A stretch of DNA of 64,000 nucleotides from Nioella halotolerans (GTDB lineage Bacteria; Pseudomonadota; Alphaproteobacteria; Rhodobacterales; Rhodobacteraceae): contig QVQC01000055.1 in assembly GCA_003428585.1 (NCBI GenBank), forward strand, positions 33,941-97,940, read 5' to 3'. This document shows positions 8,901 through 18,083 of this stretch, one piece after another. The position numbers and the translations under genes were made by a program. The notes beneath the pieces are model-generated. The model did not search any database. It was not told the origin of the DNA and worked only from the letters and a program-made list of their open reading frames with translations. Each line of letters starts with the position of its first letter. Position 1 is the first letter of the stretch.

Positions 8901-9734
8901 ATGCGTCGATTCCTGTCCGCTTTCGTGTTTCTCCTCGCGCCGCATTCAGCAGCGGCCGATGTGGCCTTTGGCAGTCATGACCGGTTCCAGACCCGGTTTG
9001 GCCCCGCTGCCGTGGTGGGGGAGATCGGGTCCCGCCAGTTGACGGTTCTGGGGCAGGTGATGCCGCTGGAGCGGAACCACACTTGGGACATCCTCGGCGC
9101 GTGGGGGATGGAGGGCACCGGTCACGACTGGTTGCTGGCGCAGCAGCACCATGGCGGCAACATGTGTGGCCCCGGCATCACGGTCATCCGGGTCTCGCAG
9201 GGCGAGGTTCGGGTGATGGGCGAAACCGGCGGCTGCGAGGGCGCGGTCAGCGACCTGCGGGTTCTGCCCGATGGCTTGGAACTCGATATCTTTGCCGACG
9301 GGTTGCGACAGCAATTCACGACCTATCGCTTCGGCGCCGGGGGCATGACGACCACCCAAGGGGCCGGGGCGTTCGGCACCGCGCCCGCCGGCGCCGGGGC
9401 GGACGCGACCCGCTGGATCGGGCAGCACCCTTATCGCCTGTTCGAGGATCCGACCGAGCGCGCGCGTTTCCTGACCATCCTGTCGGAGGCGCAGATCCGT
9501 GACCTTGCCACCCGGATCGGCCCGGCCAACAGCGTCGTCCGTCGTGGCGACTGGGTGCTGGGCGCGGGCTGCATGGCGCATGCCTGCAACATGAGCGCCG
9601 GGGCGTGGGGGATTCGAATCTCCGACGGCGCCCCGGCCGTGGCCGTCTTCGACCGGGGTCAGCCCGCGCGCCGCTATGGCGCTGCTGCCAATGATCCGGT
9701 ATTCGCGGGCTGGATCGCTGACCACAGCCTTTGA
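8901..9734 (+). CDS. Secreted protein of unknown function
   Basis: 277 residues beginning with a Sec signal peptide (MRRFLSAFVFLLAPHSAAA, cleavage near residue 19). The mature part contains two separate regions with cysteines (GGNMCGPG, TGGCEG, then GAGCMAHACNMSAG), suggesting disulfides in the periplasm. No family recognised. AAAGG precedes the ATG. The next gene starts 9 bp after its stop, so it is probably cotranscribed with the two unknown genes that follow. Confidence 0.75.
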   Translation: MRRFLSAFVFLLAPHSAAADVAFGSHDRFQTRFGPAAVVGEIGSRQLTVLGQVMPLERNHTWDILGAWGMEGTGHDWLLAQQHHGGNMCGPGITVIRVSQGEVRVMGETGGCEGAVSDLRVLPDGLELDIFADGLRQQFTTYRFGAGGMTTTQGAGAFGTAPAGAGADATRWIGQHPYRLFEDPTERARFLTILSEAQIRDLATRIGPANSVVRRGDWVLGAGCMAHACNMSAGAWGIRISDGAPAVAVFDRGQPARRYGAAANDPVFAGWIADHSL

Positions 9735-9743
9735 AGGAGGCCC

Positions 9744-10370
9744 ATGGAACCGGAAACCGTCGCCCGCCTGTTCACCCGTGCCGACGGGTCCTACCTCTTT
9801 GCCCGCTGGGGCCGGCCGATTGCGCCGGTGGTCTTCGGGGTGGAGGAGGAAACCGTGGGTATCCTCAAAGGCGCGATAGAGGCGGTGGTGGCCCTCGCCG
9901 GCCACAAGATGGCCGAGACCGACCCGGAGCTTGGCGCCAACCTGATGGTCTTCTTCATCCGCGACTGGGACGAGCTGACAGAGACCCCCAATCTCGACCG
10001 GCTGATCCCCGACCTTGCCGAGACGGTAGAGCGGCTGAAGGAAGTGGATGCCAACCAGTATCGCAGCTTCCGCTTCGACGGGGAGGGGGCGATCATGGCG
10101 GGCTTCGTCTTCGTGCGCATGGATGCGGAGATGGCGAAGGTCCCCGCCGAGACCATCGCGCTCAGCCAGGTTGTGCAGACCATCCTGCTGTGGTCCGACA
10201 CCGCCTTCACGGATTCCTCGCCGCTCGCCGCCGCGCCGGGGCAACCCGCCGTGCTGAAACCCGAGATCGCGGCGGTGATCCGCGCGGGCTACGACCCCGC
10301 CATGCCCGCCTGCGCCACGGATGACAGCCACGCGATGCGCCTCGCGGCTAGGATCGGGAGGCCGTCTTGA
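9744..10370 (+). CDS. Conserved unknown cytosolic protein
   Basis: 208 residues without signal peptide or membrane segment and without a family I can name. It begins MEPETVARLFTRADGSYLFARWGRPIAP and has a mixed alpha/beta character with a central acidic part. AAGGAGG lies directly before the ATG and overlaps the stop region of the secreted-protein gene. Its own stop overlaps the start of the next gene by four bases. Such coupling suggests that the three products act together. Confidence 0.75.
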   Translation: MEPETVARLFTRADGSYLFARWGRPIAPVVFGVEEETVGILKGAIEAVVALAGHKMAETDPELGANLMVFFIRDWDELTETPNLDRLIPDLAETVERLKEVDANQYRSFRFDGEGAIMAGFVFVRMDAEMAKVPAETIALSQVVQTILLWSDTAFTDSSPLAAAPGQPAVLKPEIAAVIRAGYDPAMPACATDDSHAMRLAARIGRPS

Positions 10371-12373
10371 ACCGCACCCTGTCCGATTTCGAACCGCTCT
10401 CGCCCGCCGAACAACAGATTCGCGATGAGATCTGCAGCGAACCGGTCGTGGTGCTCGGCGACGGCAGCTTGCCAGCCGAAGGGGCGGGCGAGGGGCGGCA
10501 GGTGCGGGCGGATTTCCTTCGCCACCTGATCCTCGGCGGCTGCGCGGCCCTGCCCGGGGCGATCCCGGAGCACGGGGTGCGGGTCGCGGGCGCGCTGGTG
10601 ACGGGGGCACTGGACCTCTACGGCGCGCGCATCGGGCGAGATGTGGGCCTGCTGAATTGCCGTTTCGACACGACGCCCGACCTCAGGTCGGCCCATCTGG
10701 ATACTCTCAACCTGACAGGCTCCGCCTTGCCCGGTCTGGACGCGGCTGGCCTGCAGGCCGAGGGCAACGTGTTCCTGCGCGATCTGCGCGCGACGGGCGA
10801 GCTGCGCCTATTGGGGGCGCGGCTTGGCGGGGACCTCGACTGTGACCGGGCGCGGCTTGAGGCTGGGAAGAGCGGCAATGCGCTGAATGCGGATGGCCTG
10901 CGGGCGGAGGGCGACGTGTTCCTGCGCGCAGTTCGCGCGACGGGCGAGCTGCGCCTATTGGGGGCGAGGCTTGGCGGGGACCTCGACTGCAGCGAGGCGC
11001 GACTGGAGGCGGGGGAGAGCGGTATGGCGCTGATCGCGGATCGCCTGCAGGCGGCTGGCGACGTGTTCCTGCGCGATGTTCATGCGACGGGCGAGCTGCG
11101 CCTTCTGGGGGCGAAGCTTGGCGGGAACCTCGCCTGCGACCGGGCGCAACTTGAGGCGGGCAAGAGCGGCAAGGCGCTGAACGCGGATAGTGCAGAGATT
11201 TCGGGCACCTTCTTCCTGCGCGGCGGCGCGCGGATCAAGGGCGTGCTGGACCTGACGGCGGCAGAGATCGGCCATATCGATGACGATGCCGATTGCTGGC
11301 CGGATGCGGGGAAACTGATCCTCGACCGGTGCCGCTACGGCGCCTTTACCGGCGGCCCGATGGCGGCCGGGACGCGCATCCGCTGGCTGGACCTGCAGGA
11401 CCCGGCCCGGTGGGGCAAGGATTTCTGGCCGCAGCCCTGGGAACACTGCGCCAAGGTGCTGCGCGAGATGGGGCACGTGGAGGATGCGCGGCAGATCCTG
11501 ATCGCCAAGGAGGATCGACAGCGGCGGTGGCAACGGGACAAGCTGAAGGCGCGGCTGGCCGGGGCGCGCCTGCGGCTGCGGGCGGAGCGGCCGCGTCGGG
11601 AGGACCTTGACGCGCTCAACGCCGACATTCAGTCCGCCGGTTCAGCCCATGAGGGGCCGATGCTGGCGGAGGTTACGGCGCAACTCGAAAGGGCGCGGGT
11701 TTTCACCGACCAGACGATTTCCGGGAAGGTGCAGGACCGCGACGCCTTCGCCCAGCAATTGCGCCCAAGGTTCGACCGGCTGGAACCGGCCTTCCCGGGC
11801 GGCGCGGCCTCGGGCTTCGACCCGGTGATGAACGCCCGTGGTGTCGTGGTCGAGACGTGGCTGCACCTGACCCTTCGCCGCGTCCTCGACGGGCTGCTCC
11901 TGCTCTCCATCGCCTACGGGCACCGGCCTTTCCGCGCGGTGTCTTGGCTGGTCGGGTTCTGGCTGCTTGGCGCGCTGCTGTTCGGGATCGCGGCGGGACA
12001 GGACGCCATCAAGCCCAACAACGCCTTCGTCCTGCATAGCCCGGAATGGGCCGCCTGCCACCCGGACTACAGCCCGCCCAATGACAGCCCCGCCCTGGCC
12101 GCGCGGTGGGAGGAGGGCCATCATTCCCGGCTCGACTGTTTCCGCGATCAGCCCGAGGCGGCGGGTTACCCGCGCTTCAACGCGCTGGTCTATTCCGCCG
12201 ACACGCTGCTGCCCATCGTCGCGATGGAGATGCAGGACTACTGGATCCCGGACGAGGCGCAGGGCCAGCGCGGCCGCTGGACCCGCTATTTCCTCTGGCT
12301 GCAGATCGCCATGGGATGGGCGCTGTCGCTGCTGGCCGTTGCCGGGTTTTCCGGCCTTGTCAAATCGGATTGA
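10367..12373 (+). CDS. Repeat-rich beta-helix-like membrane protein
   Basis: 668 residues. After about 60 N-terminal residues comes a repetitive region (about 65-310) of the type GARLGGDLDC, resembling pentapeptide/bactofilin-like right-handed beta-helix repeats. Three 49-residue units (129-177, 178-226, 227-275) are almost identical in DNA and protein, and partly decayed units flank them. A charged helical domain follows (about 350-480), then two or three hydrophobic helices: VSWLVGFWLLGALLFGIAAG near 526-545, and a C-terminal one (FLWLQIAMGWALSLLAVAGF). Relatives are sometimes annotated as membrane-associated oxidoreductase, but no redox motif is visible here. Function unknown; it overlaps the preceding gene by 4 bp. 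Confidence 0.8.
   Translation: MNRTLSDFEPLSPAEQQIRDEICSEPVVVLGDGSLPAEGAGEGRQVRADFLRHLILGGCAALPGAIPEHGVRVAGALVTGALDLYGARIGRDVGLLNCRFDTTPDLRSAHLDTLNLTGSALPGLDAAGLQAEGNVFLRDLRATGELRLLGARLGGDLDCDRARLEAGKSGNALNADGLRAEGDVFLRAVRATGELRLLGARLGGDLDCSEARLEAGESGMALIADRLQAAGDVFLRDVHATGELRLLGAKLGGNLACDRAQLEAGKSGKALNADSAEISGTFFLRGGARIKGVLDLTAAEIGHIDDDADCWPDAGKLILDRCRYGAFTGGPMAAGTRIRWLDLQDPARWGKDFWPQPWEHCAKVLREMGHVEDARQILIAKEDRQRRWQRDKLKARLAGARLRLRAERPRREDLDALNADIQSAGSAHEGPMLAEVTAQLERARVFTDQTISGKVQDRDAFAQQLRPRFDRLEPAFPGGAASGFDPVMNARGVVVETWLHLTLRRVLDGLLLLSIAYGHRPFRAVSWLVGFWLLGALLFGIAAGQDAIKPNNAFVLHSPEWAACHPDYSPPNDSPALAARWEEGHHSRLDCFRDQPEAAGYPRFNALVYSADTLLPIVAMEMQDYWIPDEAQGQRGRWTRYFLWLQIAMGWALSLLAVAGFSGLVKSD
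10751..11191 (+). repeat. Three tandem 147-bp coding repeats
   Basis: Units at 10751-10897, 10898-11044 and 11045-11191 each encode 49 residues with the cores FLR-x-x-x-ATGELRLLGA and LEAG-x-SG-x-AL. They keep long runs of identical bases, including third positions, so they are recent duplications or are being homogenised by recombination. Copy number could vary between strains. Confidence 0.9.
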
Positions 12374-12377
12374 GCCG

Positions 12378-12779
12378 ATGACCCACCGTTTCCAGACCCG
12401 CGTCTACTACGAGGATACCGACCTCGCGGGCATCGTCTACCACGCCAATTACCTCAAGTTCATCGAACGCGCCCGGTCGGAAATGGTGCGCGAGGCCGGG
12501 ATTTCGCAGACCGCGCTGAAGGCGGAACGCGGGCTGGTTTTCGCCGTGCGGCGGATGGAGATCGACTTTGTCGCGCCGGCCCGGTTCGAGGATCTGCTGA
12601 CCGTCACGACAGACTTCCTGAGCCTGCGCGGCGCTCGCTTCGACCTTGCCCAGACCGTCTGGCGCGGGGGCGCGCGGCTCTTCGAGGCGAGCGTCGAAGT
12701 GGTCTGCATGACGGGCGAGGGGCGGGCGGCGCGGATCCCGGCGGATATTCGCCAAAAGCTGGCGCCGAACGCGGTCTGA
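12378..12779 (+). CDS. ybgC: Tol-Pal-associated acyl-CoA thioesterase YbgC
   Basis: A 133-residue hot-dog-fold thioesterase. The YbgC/4HBT active-site stretch YYEDTDLAGIVYHANYLKF, with the catalytic Asp, is at residues 10-28. Family members hydrolyse acyl-CoA or acyl-ACP thioesters and are almost always encoded first in tol-pal clusters. The ATG at 12378 lies 2 bp after the stop of the preceding gene, so translation may be coupled to it. A probable tolQ promoter lies in the 121-bp gap downstream. Confidence 0.93.
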   Translation: MTHRFQTRVYYEDTDLAGIVYHANYLKFIERARSEMVREAGISQTALKAERGLVFAVRRMEIDFVAPARFEDLLTVTTDFLSLRGARFDLAQTVWRGGARLFEASVEVVCMTGEGRAARIPADIRQKLAPNAV

Positions 12780-12800
12780 TCCCGCCGGGTGCGCTTGTCA

Positions 12801-12830
12801 TTGGCCTTTGCCCTTCCATCCTGCTACTTT
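12801..12830 (+). promoter_or_regulatory. Possible tolQ promoter
   Basis: TTGGCC (12801-12806), an 18-nt spacer and TACTTT (12825-12830) lie 70 bp before the tolQ ATG in the only sizeable gap between ybgC and tolQ. This is a weak consensus match. Confidence 0.3.
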
Positions 12831-12900
12831 CGGTCCCAAATGCGATGCCGGGACCAACGAGGCATCCGACCAGAGGCCGGTCAGACAGGAAAAGAGTGCC

Positions 12901-13593
12901 ATGGAAACCGAAACGCTGAGCATGGCGCAGGAGATGGATTTCTCGCTGCTGGCCCTGTTCCTTCGCGCAAGCCTGATCGTCAAGATCGTGATGGTGATCC
13001 TCTTCGCCGCCTCGATCTGGGTCTGGGCGATCGCGTTCCAGAAATTCGCCACCTACCGGCTGTCACGCCGCCGCGCGGCACAGTTCGATGCCGCCTTCTG
13101 GTCGGGCCAGCCGCTGGATGAACTGTTCGAGGCGGTTGCGGAGCGTCCGGGCTCGGCCTCTGAACGCGTGTTCGTGGCCGGCATGACGGAATGGCAGCGC
13201 AGCCTGCGTGACGACGGCGCGCTCATCCCCGGTGTGCAGCAACGGGTTGACCGCTCGATGGACGTGGCCATCACCCGCGAGGCGGAGCGGCTGACCGGGG
13301 GACTGAATTTCCTTGCCACCACCGGCGCGACGGCGCCGTTCATCGGGCTTTTCGGCACGGTCTGGGGGATCATGCGCTCGTTCCAGGAAATTGCCATGTC
13401 GGGCAACACCTCGCTCGCCGTGGTGGCGCCGGGGATCGCGGAGGCGCTTCTGGCCACCGGTCTTGGCCTGCTGGCGGCGATTCCGGCGGTCATCCTCTAC
13501 AACAAGCTGTCGGCCGATGCCGACCGGCTGGTGGCGATCTACGAGGGCTTCGCGGACGAGTTTTCCACGCTCCTGTCGCGGCAACTGGATTGA
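12901..13593 (+). CDS. tolQ: Tol-Pal system proton channel subunit TolQ
   Basis: A 230-residue MotA/TolQ/ExbB-family inner-membrane protein with three hydrophobic helices (about 18-40, 135-160 and 172-195). The family stretch ATTGATAPFIGLFGTVWGIM is in the second helix region. With TolR it forms the proton-driven motor that energises TolA. The frame is open from 12808, but ATG 12901 is preceded by AGGAAAAGAG and gives the usual N-terminus. tolR starts 3 bp after its stop. Confidence 0.95.
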   Translation: METETLSMAQEMDFSLLALFLRASLIVKIVMVILFAASIWVWAIAFQKFATYRLSRRRAAQFDAAFWSGQPLDELFEAVAERPGSASERVFVAGMTEWQRSLRDDGALIPGVQQRVDRSMDVAITREAERLTGGLNFLATTGATAPFIGLFGTVWGIMRSFQEIAMSGNTSLAVVAPGIAEALLATGLGLLAAIPAVILYNKLSADADRLVAIYEGFADEFSTLLSRQLD

Positions 13594-13596
13594 GCC

Positions 13597-14076
13597 ATGG
13601 GCGCAGGGATCAGACAAGCGCAGGATAGCAGGCGGCGGCGCGGCGGGCGCCGGTCGCGCCATGCCACGATGTCGGAAATCAACGTCACGCCCTTCGTCGA
13701 CGTGATGCTGGTGCTTTTGATCGTTTTCATGGTCTCTGCGCCGCTCATGACGGTGGGGGTGCCGGTCGAACTGCCCGAAACCGCGGCCGAGGCCTTGCCG
13801 GGCGAACAAGAGGAGGAGCCGCTTTCCGTCACCCTGACGACGGAGGGCGCGGTGCTGATCCAGACCACCGAGGTGCCGGTTGACGAACTGGTCACGCGGC
13901 TTCGCGCGATTGCCGCGGAGCGCACCAGCAACCGTATCTTCCTGCGCGCCGACGGGACGATCCCCTACGAGGACGTGATGCGGGTCATGGGGGCGCTCAA
14001 TGCCGGCGGGTTCCGCGATATCGGGCTGGTGACGGACTCCGGCGGTCCCGCGCTCGATGCCGGGGACGAGGGGTAG
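13597..14076 (+). CDS. tolR: Tol-Pal system protein TolR
   Basis: A 159-residue ExbD/TolR-family protein. A basic cytosolic N-terminus (RRRRGGRRSR) precedes one transmembrane helix, INVTPFVDVMLVLLIVFMVS, whose Asp is the proton-carrying residue of the family. The periplasmic domain follows, with the typical LRADGTIPYEDVMRVM segment. It sits between tolQ and tolA, and tolA begins 6 bp after its stop. Confidence 0.95.
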   Translation: MGAGIRQAQDSRRRRGGRRSRHATMSEINVTPFVDVMLVLLIVFMVSAPLMTVGVPVELPETAAEALPGEQEEEPLSVTLTTEGAVLIQTTEVPVDELVTRLRAIAAERTSNRIFLRADGTIPYEDVMRVMGALNAGGFRDIGLVTDSGGPALDAGDEG

Positions 14077-14082
14077 GCGGCG

Positions 14083-15195
14083 ATGCGGCGCGCGCTTTAT
14101 GCCTCTGCCGGGATCCATGGCGCGATCCTGCTCTGGGCCGTTGTTGGCGGGTCGTTGCTGTCCGACCGCGAGGAGCCCGAGTTCGAGGTGACGGGCGTGA
14201 CGCTGATCTCTCCGCAGGAGTTCGAGGCGATGTTCGACGTGCCGAGCCCCGCGCCGGCGGTGGTCGACCAGCCTGCACAGCCGACGCCGCAGCAAGAGAC
14301 CGAAGCGCCGGATCGCCCCGAGGACGAGGAGGCGCCGCCGCAGGTCACACCGCCTGAACCGGTGACGCCGCCGCCGCAGGAGAACCAGCCGGATGTCGCC
14401 GCCCTGATGCCGCCGCCCGAAACGGAGGTGCAGGACGACATGGCCGCGTTGCCAAGCCTGCCCGCCGAAGACCCTGACGCTGCCCCGTCCGACACGCCTG
14501 CCCCGTCGGAAGCGCCCCGCGTCGCACCGACCCCGGCGCCGGCGCCGCCGCCCGATGTGGATACCGCGCCAGAGGTGTCGCCCCGTCCCGAACCCTCCGA
14601 GGCCGAGGCGCCGGAGCCCGAGGCGCCGCCGACCGCGCCCGAGGAGGCCAGCACCGAGATCGTGACCGAGGCGGAGACACCCGCCGCCTCGCTGGCGCCG
14701 ACCAGTTCTTTCCGTCCGCCGGCGCGCCCGGTGCGCAGCGTGGCGGAGGCCCCGGAGCCGGACCCGGCGCCGGAGGTCGCGGACCGGGACCCGTTGGAAG
14801 ACGCGATAGATGCCGCCGTTGCAGAGGCCGTGACAGATGCGCCCGACCCGGCCCCTGCCGCCCCGGCCGGGCCGCCCCTGTCCACTGCGCAGGTGGAGGG
14901 CTTGCGTTTCGCGGTGCGCGAATGCTGGAATGTCGGGTCTCTGTCGTCCGAGGCGCTGCGCACTACCGTCACCGTGTCGGTCAACCTTGGCCGCGACGGG
15001 CGGCCCGAGAACGGCTCGATCCGGATGATCGGCTTCGAAGGCGGGTCAGAGGCCGCGGCCCTCCGCGCCTTCGATGCCGCGCGCCGCGCCGTGATCCGCT
15101 GCGGCGTGTCGGGCTATGACCTGCCGGACGAAAGCTACGAGCACTGGCGCGAGCTTGAGATTACCTTCAACCCCGAACAGATGCGGCTGAGATGA
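14083..15195 (+). CDS. tolA: Tol-Pal system protein TolA
   Basis: A 370-residue TolA. One N-terminal transmembrane helix (about 7-26) is followed by an extended Pro/Glu/Ala-rich region of about 200 residues that spans the periplasm, and a C-terminal globular domain (about 265-370) with the two cysteines expected of this domain (RECWNVG and VIRCGV). The stalk is proline/acid-rich rather than the Lys/Ala-rich helix of enterobacteria, which is usual in alphaproteobacteria. It ends 136 bp before tolB. Confidence 0.92.
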   Translation: MRRALYASAGIHGAILLWAVVGGSLLSDREEPEFEVTGVTLISPQEFEAMFDVPSPAPAVVDQPAQPTPQQETEAPDRPEDEEAPPQVTPPEPVTPPPQENQPDVAALMPPPETEVQDDMAALPSLPAEDPDAAPSDTPAPSEAPRVAPTPAPAPPPDVDTAPEVSPRPEPSEAEAPEPEAPPTAPEEASTEIVTEAETPAASLAPTSSFRPPARPVRSVAEAPEPDPAPEVADRDPLEDAIDAAVAEAVTDAPDPAPAAPAGPPLSTAQVEGLRFAVRECWNVGSLSSEALRTTVTVSVNLGRDGRPENGSIRMIGFEGGSEAAALRAFDAARRAVIRCGVSGYDLPDESYEHWRELEITFNPEQMRLR

Positions 15196-15252
15196 CACGC
15201 GACGCTTGCATCTTCCGCCCGCCACGCGCGGCGCCTGCCACCACGCGGCGGG

Positions 15253-15302
15253 TTTCGAATGGGCCGGTCTGCGTTATACTCACAGTCGCATTGTTTGAAA
15301 CA
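15253..15302 (+). promoter_or_regulatory. Putative tolB promoter with small palindrome
   Basis: TTTCGA (15253-15258), a 16-nt spacer and a near-perfect -10 TATACT (15275-15280) lie 52 bp before tolB. The palindrome TGTTT-G-AAACA (15292-15302) falls near the expected transcript start. Together they suggest that tolB-pal-cpoB can be transcribed separately from tolQRA. Confidence 0.5.
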
Positions 15303-15331
15303 CGCTTCCCGTTCGAGGAGTTCAGGCCGAC

Positions 15332-16669
15332 ATGATCCCGTTCAAGACGATTATCCACGCCCTGCTGTTGACATTCGGCGCGTTGTTCGCGCCCCCCGCG
15401 GCGGCGCAAGACAGTCCCGGCCCGCTGCGCATCGAGATCACCGAGGGCGTGATCGAACCCTTGCCGTTCGCGCTACCGCGATTCATCGCCGGATCCGGGT
15501 CCGCCGATGATGCCGCTGCCGACATCACCCGCGTGATCGCCGCCGACCTCACGGGCACCGGCCTATTCCGGGAGCTGCCGCGCGATGCCCATATCTCCAG
15601 CGTCACCAGCTTCGACAGCCCGGTGCAATGGCAAGACTGGCAGGCGATCAACGCGCAGGCGCTGATCACCGGGTCGGTCACCATGGAGGGCGGACAACTG
15701 GTGGTGCGCTTCCGCCTGTTCGACGTGTTCTCGGAGGAACCGCTCGGCTCCGGCATGCAATTCGTCGGCCCCCCCGACAGCTGGCGGCGCATGGCGCACC
15801 GGGTGGCCGACAATGTCTATCAGCGGATCACCGGCGAGAGTGGGTATTTCGACAGCCGGGTCGCTTTCGTGACGCTGGAAGGGCCCAAGAATGCCCGGCT
15901 GCGGCGGCTGTCGATCATGGATTACGACGGTGCCAACCTGCAGAACCTGACCGACAGCCGGTCTCTGGTGCTGGCGCCGCGGTTTTCGCCCGATGGCGAC
16001 AGCATCCTCTATACCAGCTACGAAACCGGCATCCCGCGGGTCTACATCATGGATCTCGCCTCGGTCCGCGCCCGCCCGCTGGAGGATGACGCCCTGACCA
16101 TGACCTTCAGCCCGCGCTTTTCGCCCGACGGGCGCAGCGTGATCTTCTCGGCTGAACGCGGCGGCAATACCGACATCTACGTGCTGAACCTGCAAACCGG
16201 CGAGCGCCGCCGCCTGACCGACGCGCCCTCCATCGAGACGGCGCCGAGCTTCTCGCCCGATGGCAGCCAGATCGTCTTCGAAAGCGACCGCTCCGGCACG
16301 CAGCAGCTTTACATCATGCCCGCCGGCGGCGGCGAGGCGCGCCGGATCAGCCGCAACGATGGCCGCTACGGCACCCCGGTCTGGTCGCCGCGCGGCGACA
16401 TGATCGCCTTCACCAACCAGCAGGACGGGCGCTTTCATATCGGGGTAATGCGCATTGACGGATCGGAGGAACGTCTGCTCACGTCTTCGTTCCTTGACGA
16501 GGGGCCGACATGGGCACCAAACGGCCGGGTGATCATGTTCACCCGCGAAACCGCCGGGGCCGATGGTGCGCCGGCGATCTACTCGGTCGATATTTCCGGA
16601 CGCAACCTGCAACGGGTCTCGACCCCGGGCATGGCGTCGGATCCGGCATGGTCGCCGCTTCTGCGGTAG
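15332..16669 (+). CDS. tolB: Tol-Pal system beta-propeller protein TolB
   Basis: A 445-residue periplasmic protein. The Sec signal peptide ends near APPAAAQ (residues 23-29). An N-terminal alpha/beta domain (about 35-165) is followed by a six-bladed WD40-like propeller whose blades repeat [47 protein letters not shown] and a later [12 protein letters not shown]. TolB binds Pal and the TolA C-terminus during outer-membrane constriction at division. Pal follows 87 bp later. Confidence 0.96.
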   Translation: MIPFKTIIHALLLTFGALFAPPAAAQDSPGPLRIEITEGVIEPLPFALPRFIAGSGSADDAAADITRVIAADLTGTGLFRELPRDAHISSVTSFDSPVQWQDWQAINAQALITGSVTMEGGQLVVRFRLFDVFSEEPLGSGMQFVGPPDSWRRMAHRVADNVYQRITGESGYFDSRVAFVTLEGPKNARLRRLSIMDYDGANLQNLTDSRSLVLAPRFSPDGDSILYTSYETGIPRVYIMDLASVRARPLEDDALTMTFSPRFSPDGRSVIFSAERGGNTDIYVLNLQTGERRRLTDAPSIETAPSFSPDGSQIVFESDRSGTQQLYIMPAGGGEARRISRNDGRYGTPVWSPRGDMIAFTNQQDGRFHIGVMRIDGSEERLLTSSFLDEGPTWAPNGRVIMFTRETAGADGAPAIYSVDISGRNLQRVSTPGMASDPAWSPLLR

Positions 16670-16756
16670 AAACAAGACGCGCGGCGGGCATGTTCACCGG
16701 CGCCGCCGCGTGGTAATCTGGCGCAAATATCAACGTGACACCGAGGACGACGCAGC

Positions 16757-17257
16757 ATGAACATTCTTTCCAAGATCTTCCTTCTCGTGGTGGTGCTGGG
16801 GCTTTCGGCCTGTGGCGGCAACCAGTTCGGCGCCGGGGCCGGCGGTGGCGGCGGCGCCGGTGCCGGGGCGGGCGCCGAAAGCAACCCCAATTCGGTCGCC
16901 TATTTCAACGAAACCGTGGGCGACCGCGTCCTGTTCGAAGTTGACCAGTCCACGCTGACCGCCGAGGCGCGCGCGGTTCTCGACGCGCAGGCCGACTGGA
17001 TGCTGCGCAACATGGAATTCCGCGCCGTGATCGAGGGGCATGCCGACGAACAGGGCACGCGTGACTACAACCTCGCCCTCGGGGCGCGCCGGGCCGCCTC
17101 GGTGCGCGACTACCTCATCAACCGCGGGGTTTCCGACAGCCGCCTGACCACGGTCAGCTACGGCAAGGAACGGCCGCTGGCGATCTGTTCCGAGGAAAGC
17201 TGCTACCGTCAGAACCGCCGCGCGGTGACGGTGCTCAGCGCGGGCGCAGGGGCTTGA
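16757..17257 (+). CDS. pal: Peptidoglycan-associated lipoprotein Pal
   Basis: 166 residues. The lipoprotein signal has the lipobox LSAC (Cys19), followed by a very Gly/Ala-rich linker (about 20-40) and an OmpA-like peptidoglycan-binding domain (about 50-160). That domain has GHADEQGTRDYNLALGARRA and the closing CYRQNRRAV. It anchors the outer membrane to peptidoglycan and is released by TolB. cpoB begins 4 bp after its stop. Confidence 0.96.
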   Translation: MNILSKIFLLVVVLGLSACGGNQFGAGAGGGGGAGAGAGAESNPNSVAYFNETVGDRVLFEVDQSTLTAEARAVLDAQADWMLRNMEFRAVIEGHADEQGTRDYNLALGARRAASVRDYLINRGVSDSRLTTVSYGKERPLAICSEESCYRQNRRAVTVLSAGAGA

Positions 17258-17261
17258 CGCG

Positions 17262-18083
17262 ATGTGGCGCGCGCTGATCCTCGCGTGTCTGCTGGCGCTA
17301 CCGGCCGGCACCGCCCCGGCGCAGGACCGGGCGCAGACGCTGGCCGATATCCGGCAGGAACTGTCGGTGCTGTGGGTCGAGATCCAGCGCCTGCGCACGG
17401 AGTTGTCGACCACCGGCAGCCCCTCGGGCGTGGCCGGCGGCGGTACGCTTGAGAGGGTGGATGCGATCGAGCGCGAATTGCGACGCCTGACCAGTGCCAC
17501 CGAGGACTTGCAACTGCGTGTCGATTCCGTCGTCTCGGACGGCACCAACCGGATCGGCGACCTGGAGTTTCGCCTGTGCGAGCTGGAGGCTGATTGCGAC
17601 ATCGCCTCGCTGGGCGAGACGCCGACGCTTGGCGGCGGCGAAGCGTCGAGCCTGCTCTCGACCTTGCCCTCGACTTCCAACACCACTGGCCCGTCGCTGG
17701 CCGAGGCGGAACAGGGCGATTTCGATGCCGCCATGGCCGATTACGAGGCCGGCGATTACGCCGCTGCCGCTGCCGGCTTCGAGGCCTACACCGAAACCTA
17801 TCCCGGCGGCGCGCTCAGCGCCGAGGCGCATTTCTGGCGCGGTGAGGCAGAGGCCGAACAGGGCGCGTGGAACCGCGCCGCGCGGGCCTACCTCGCCAGC
17901 TTTTCCGGTGCCCCCGACGCGTCGCGCGCGCCGCAAAGCCTTTATCGTCTGGGTGTCAGCCTCAACGAGCTTGGCCAAAGCGACGAATCCTGCCTGACCC
18001 TTGGCGAGGTGGAACGCCGTTACCCCGAGTCGCCCTTTGTCGAGGACGCGCGGGCAACCATGGCGCGGCTTGGCTGCAATTGA
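17262..18083 (+). CDS. cpoB: Cell division coordinator CpoB (YbgF)
   Basis: 273 residues. A signal peptide (cleavage near PAQDRA, about residue 20) precedes a coiled-coil trimerisation region (about 20-105) containing ELSVLWVEIQRLRTEL. The rest is a TPR domain (about 145-273), with an ending near LGEVERRYPESPFVEDARATMARL. It is the usual last gene of tol-pal clusters and tunes peptidoglycan synthesis during constriction. Its TGA overlaps the proposed TTG start of tilS. Confidence 0.92.
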   Translation: MWRALILACLLALPAGTAPAQDRAQTLADIRQELSVLWVEIQRLRTELSTTGSPSGVAGGGTLERVDAIERELRRLTSATEDLQLRVDSVVSDGTNRIGDLEFRLCELEADCDIASLGETPTLGGGEASSLLSTLPSTSNTTGPSLAEAEQGDFDAAMADYEAGDYAAAAAGFEAYTETYPGGALSAEAHFWRGEAEAEQGAWNRAARAYLASFSGAPDASRAPQSLYRLGVSLNELGQSDESCLTLGEVERRYPESPFVEDARATMARLGCN

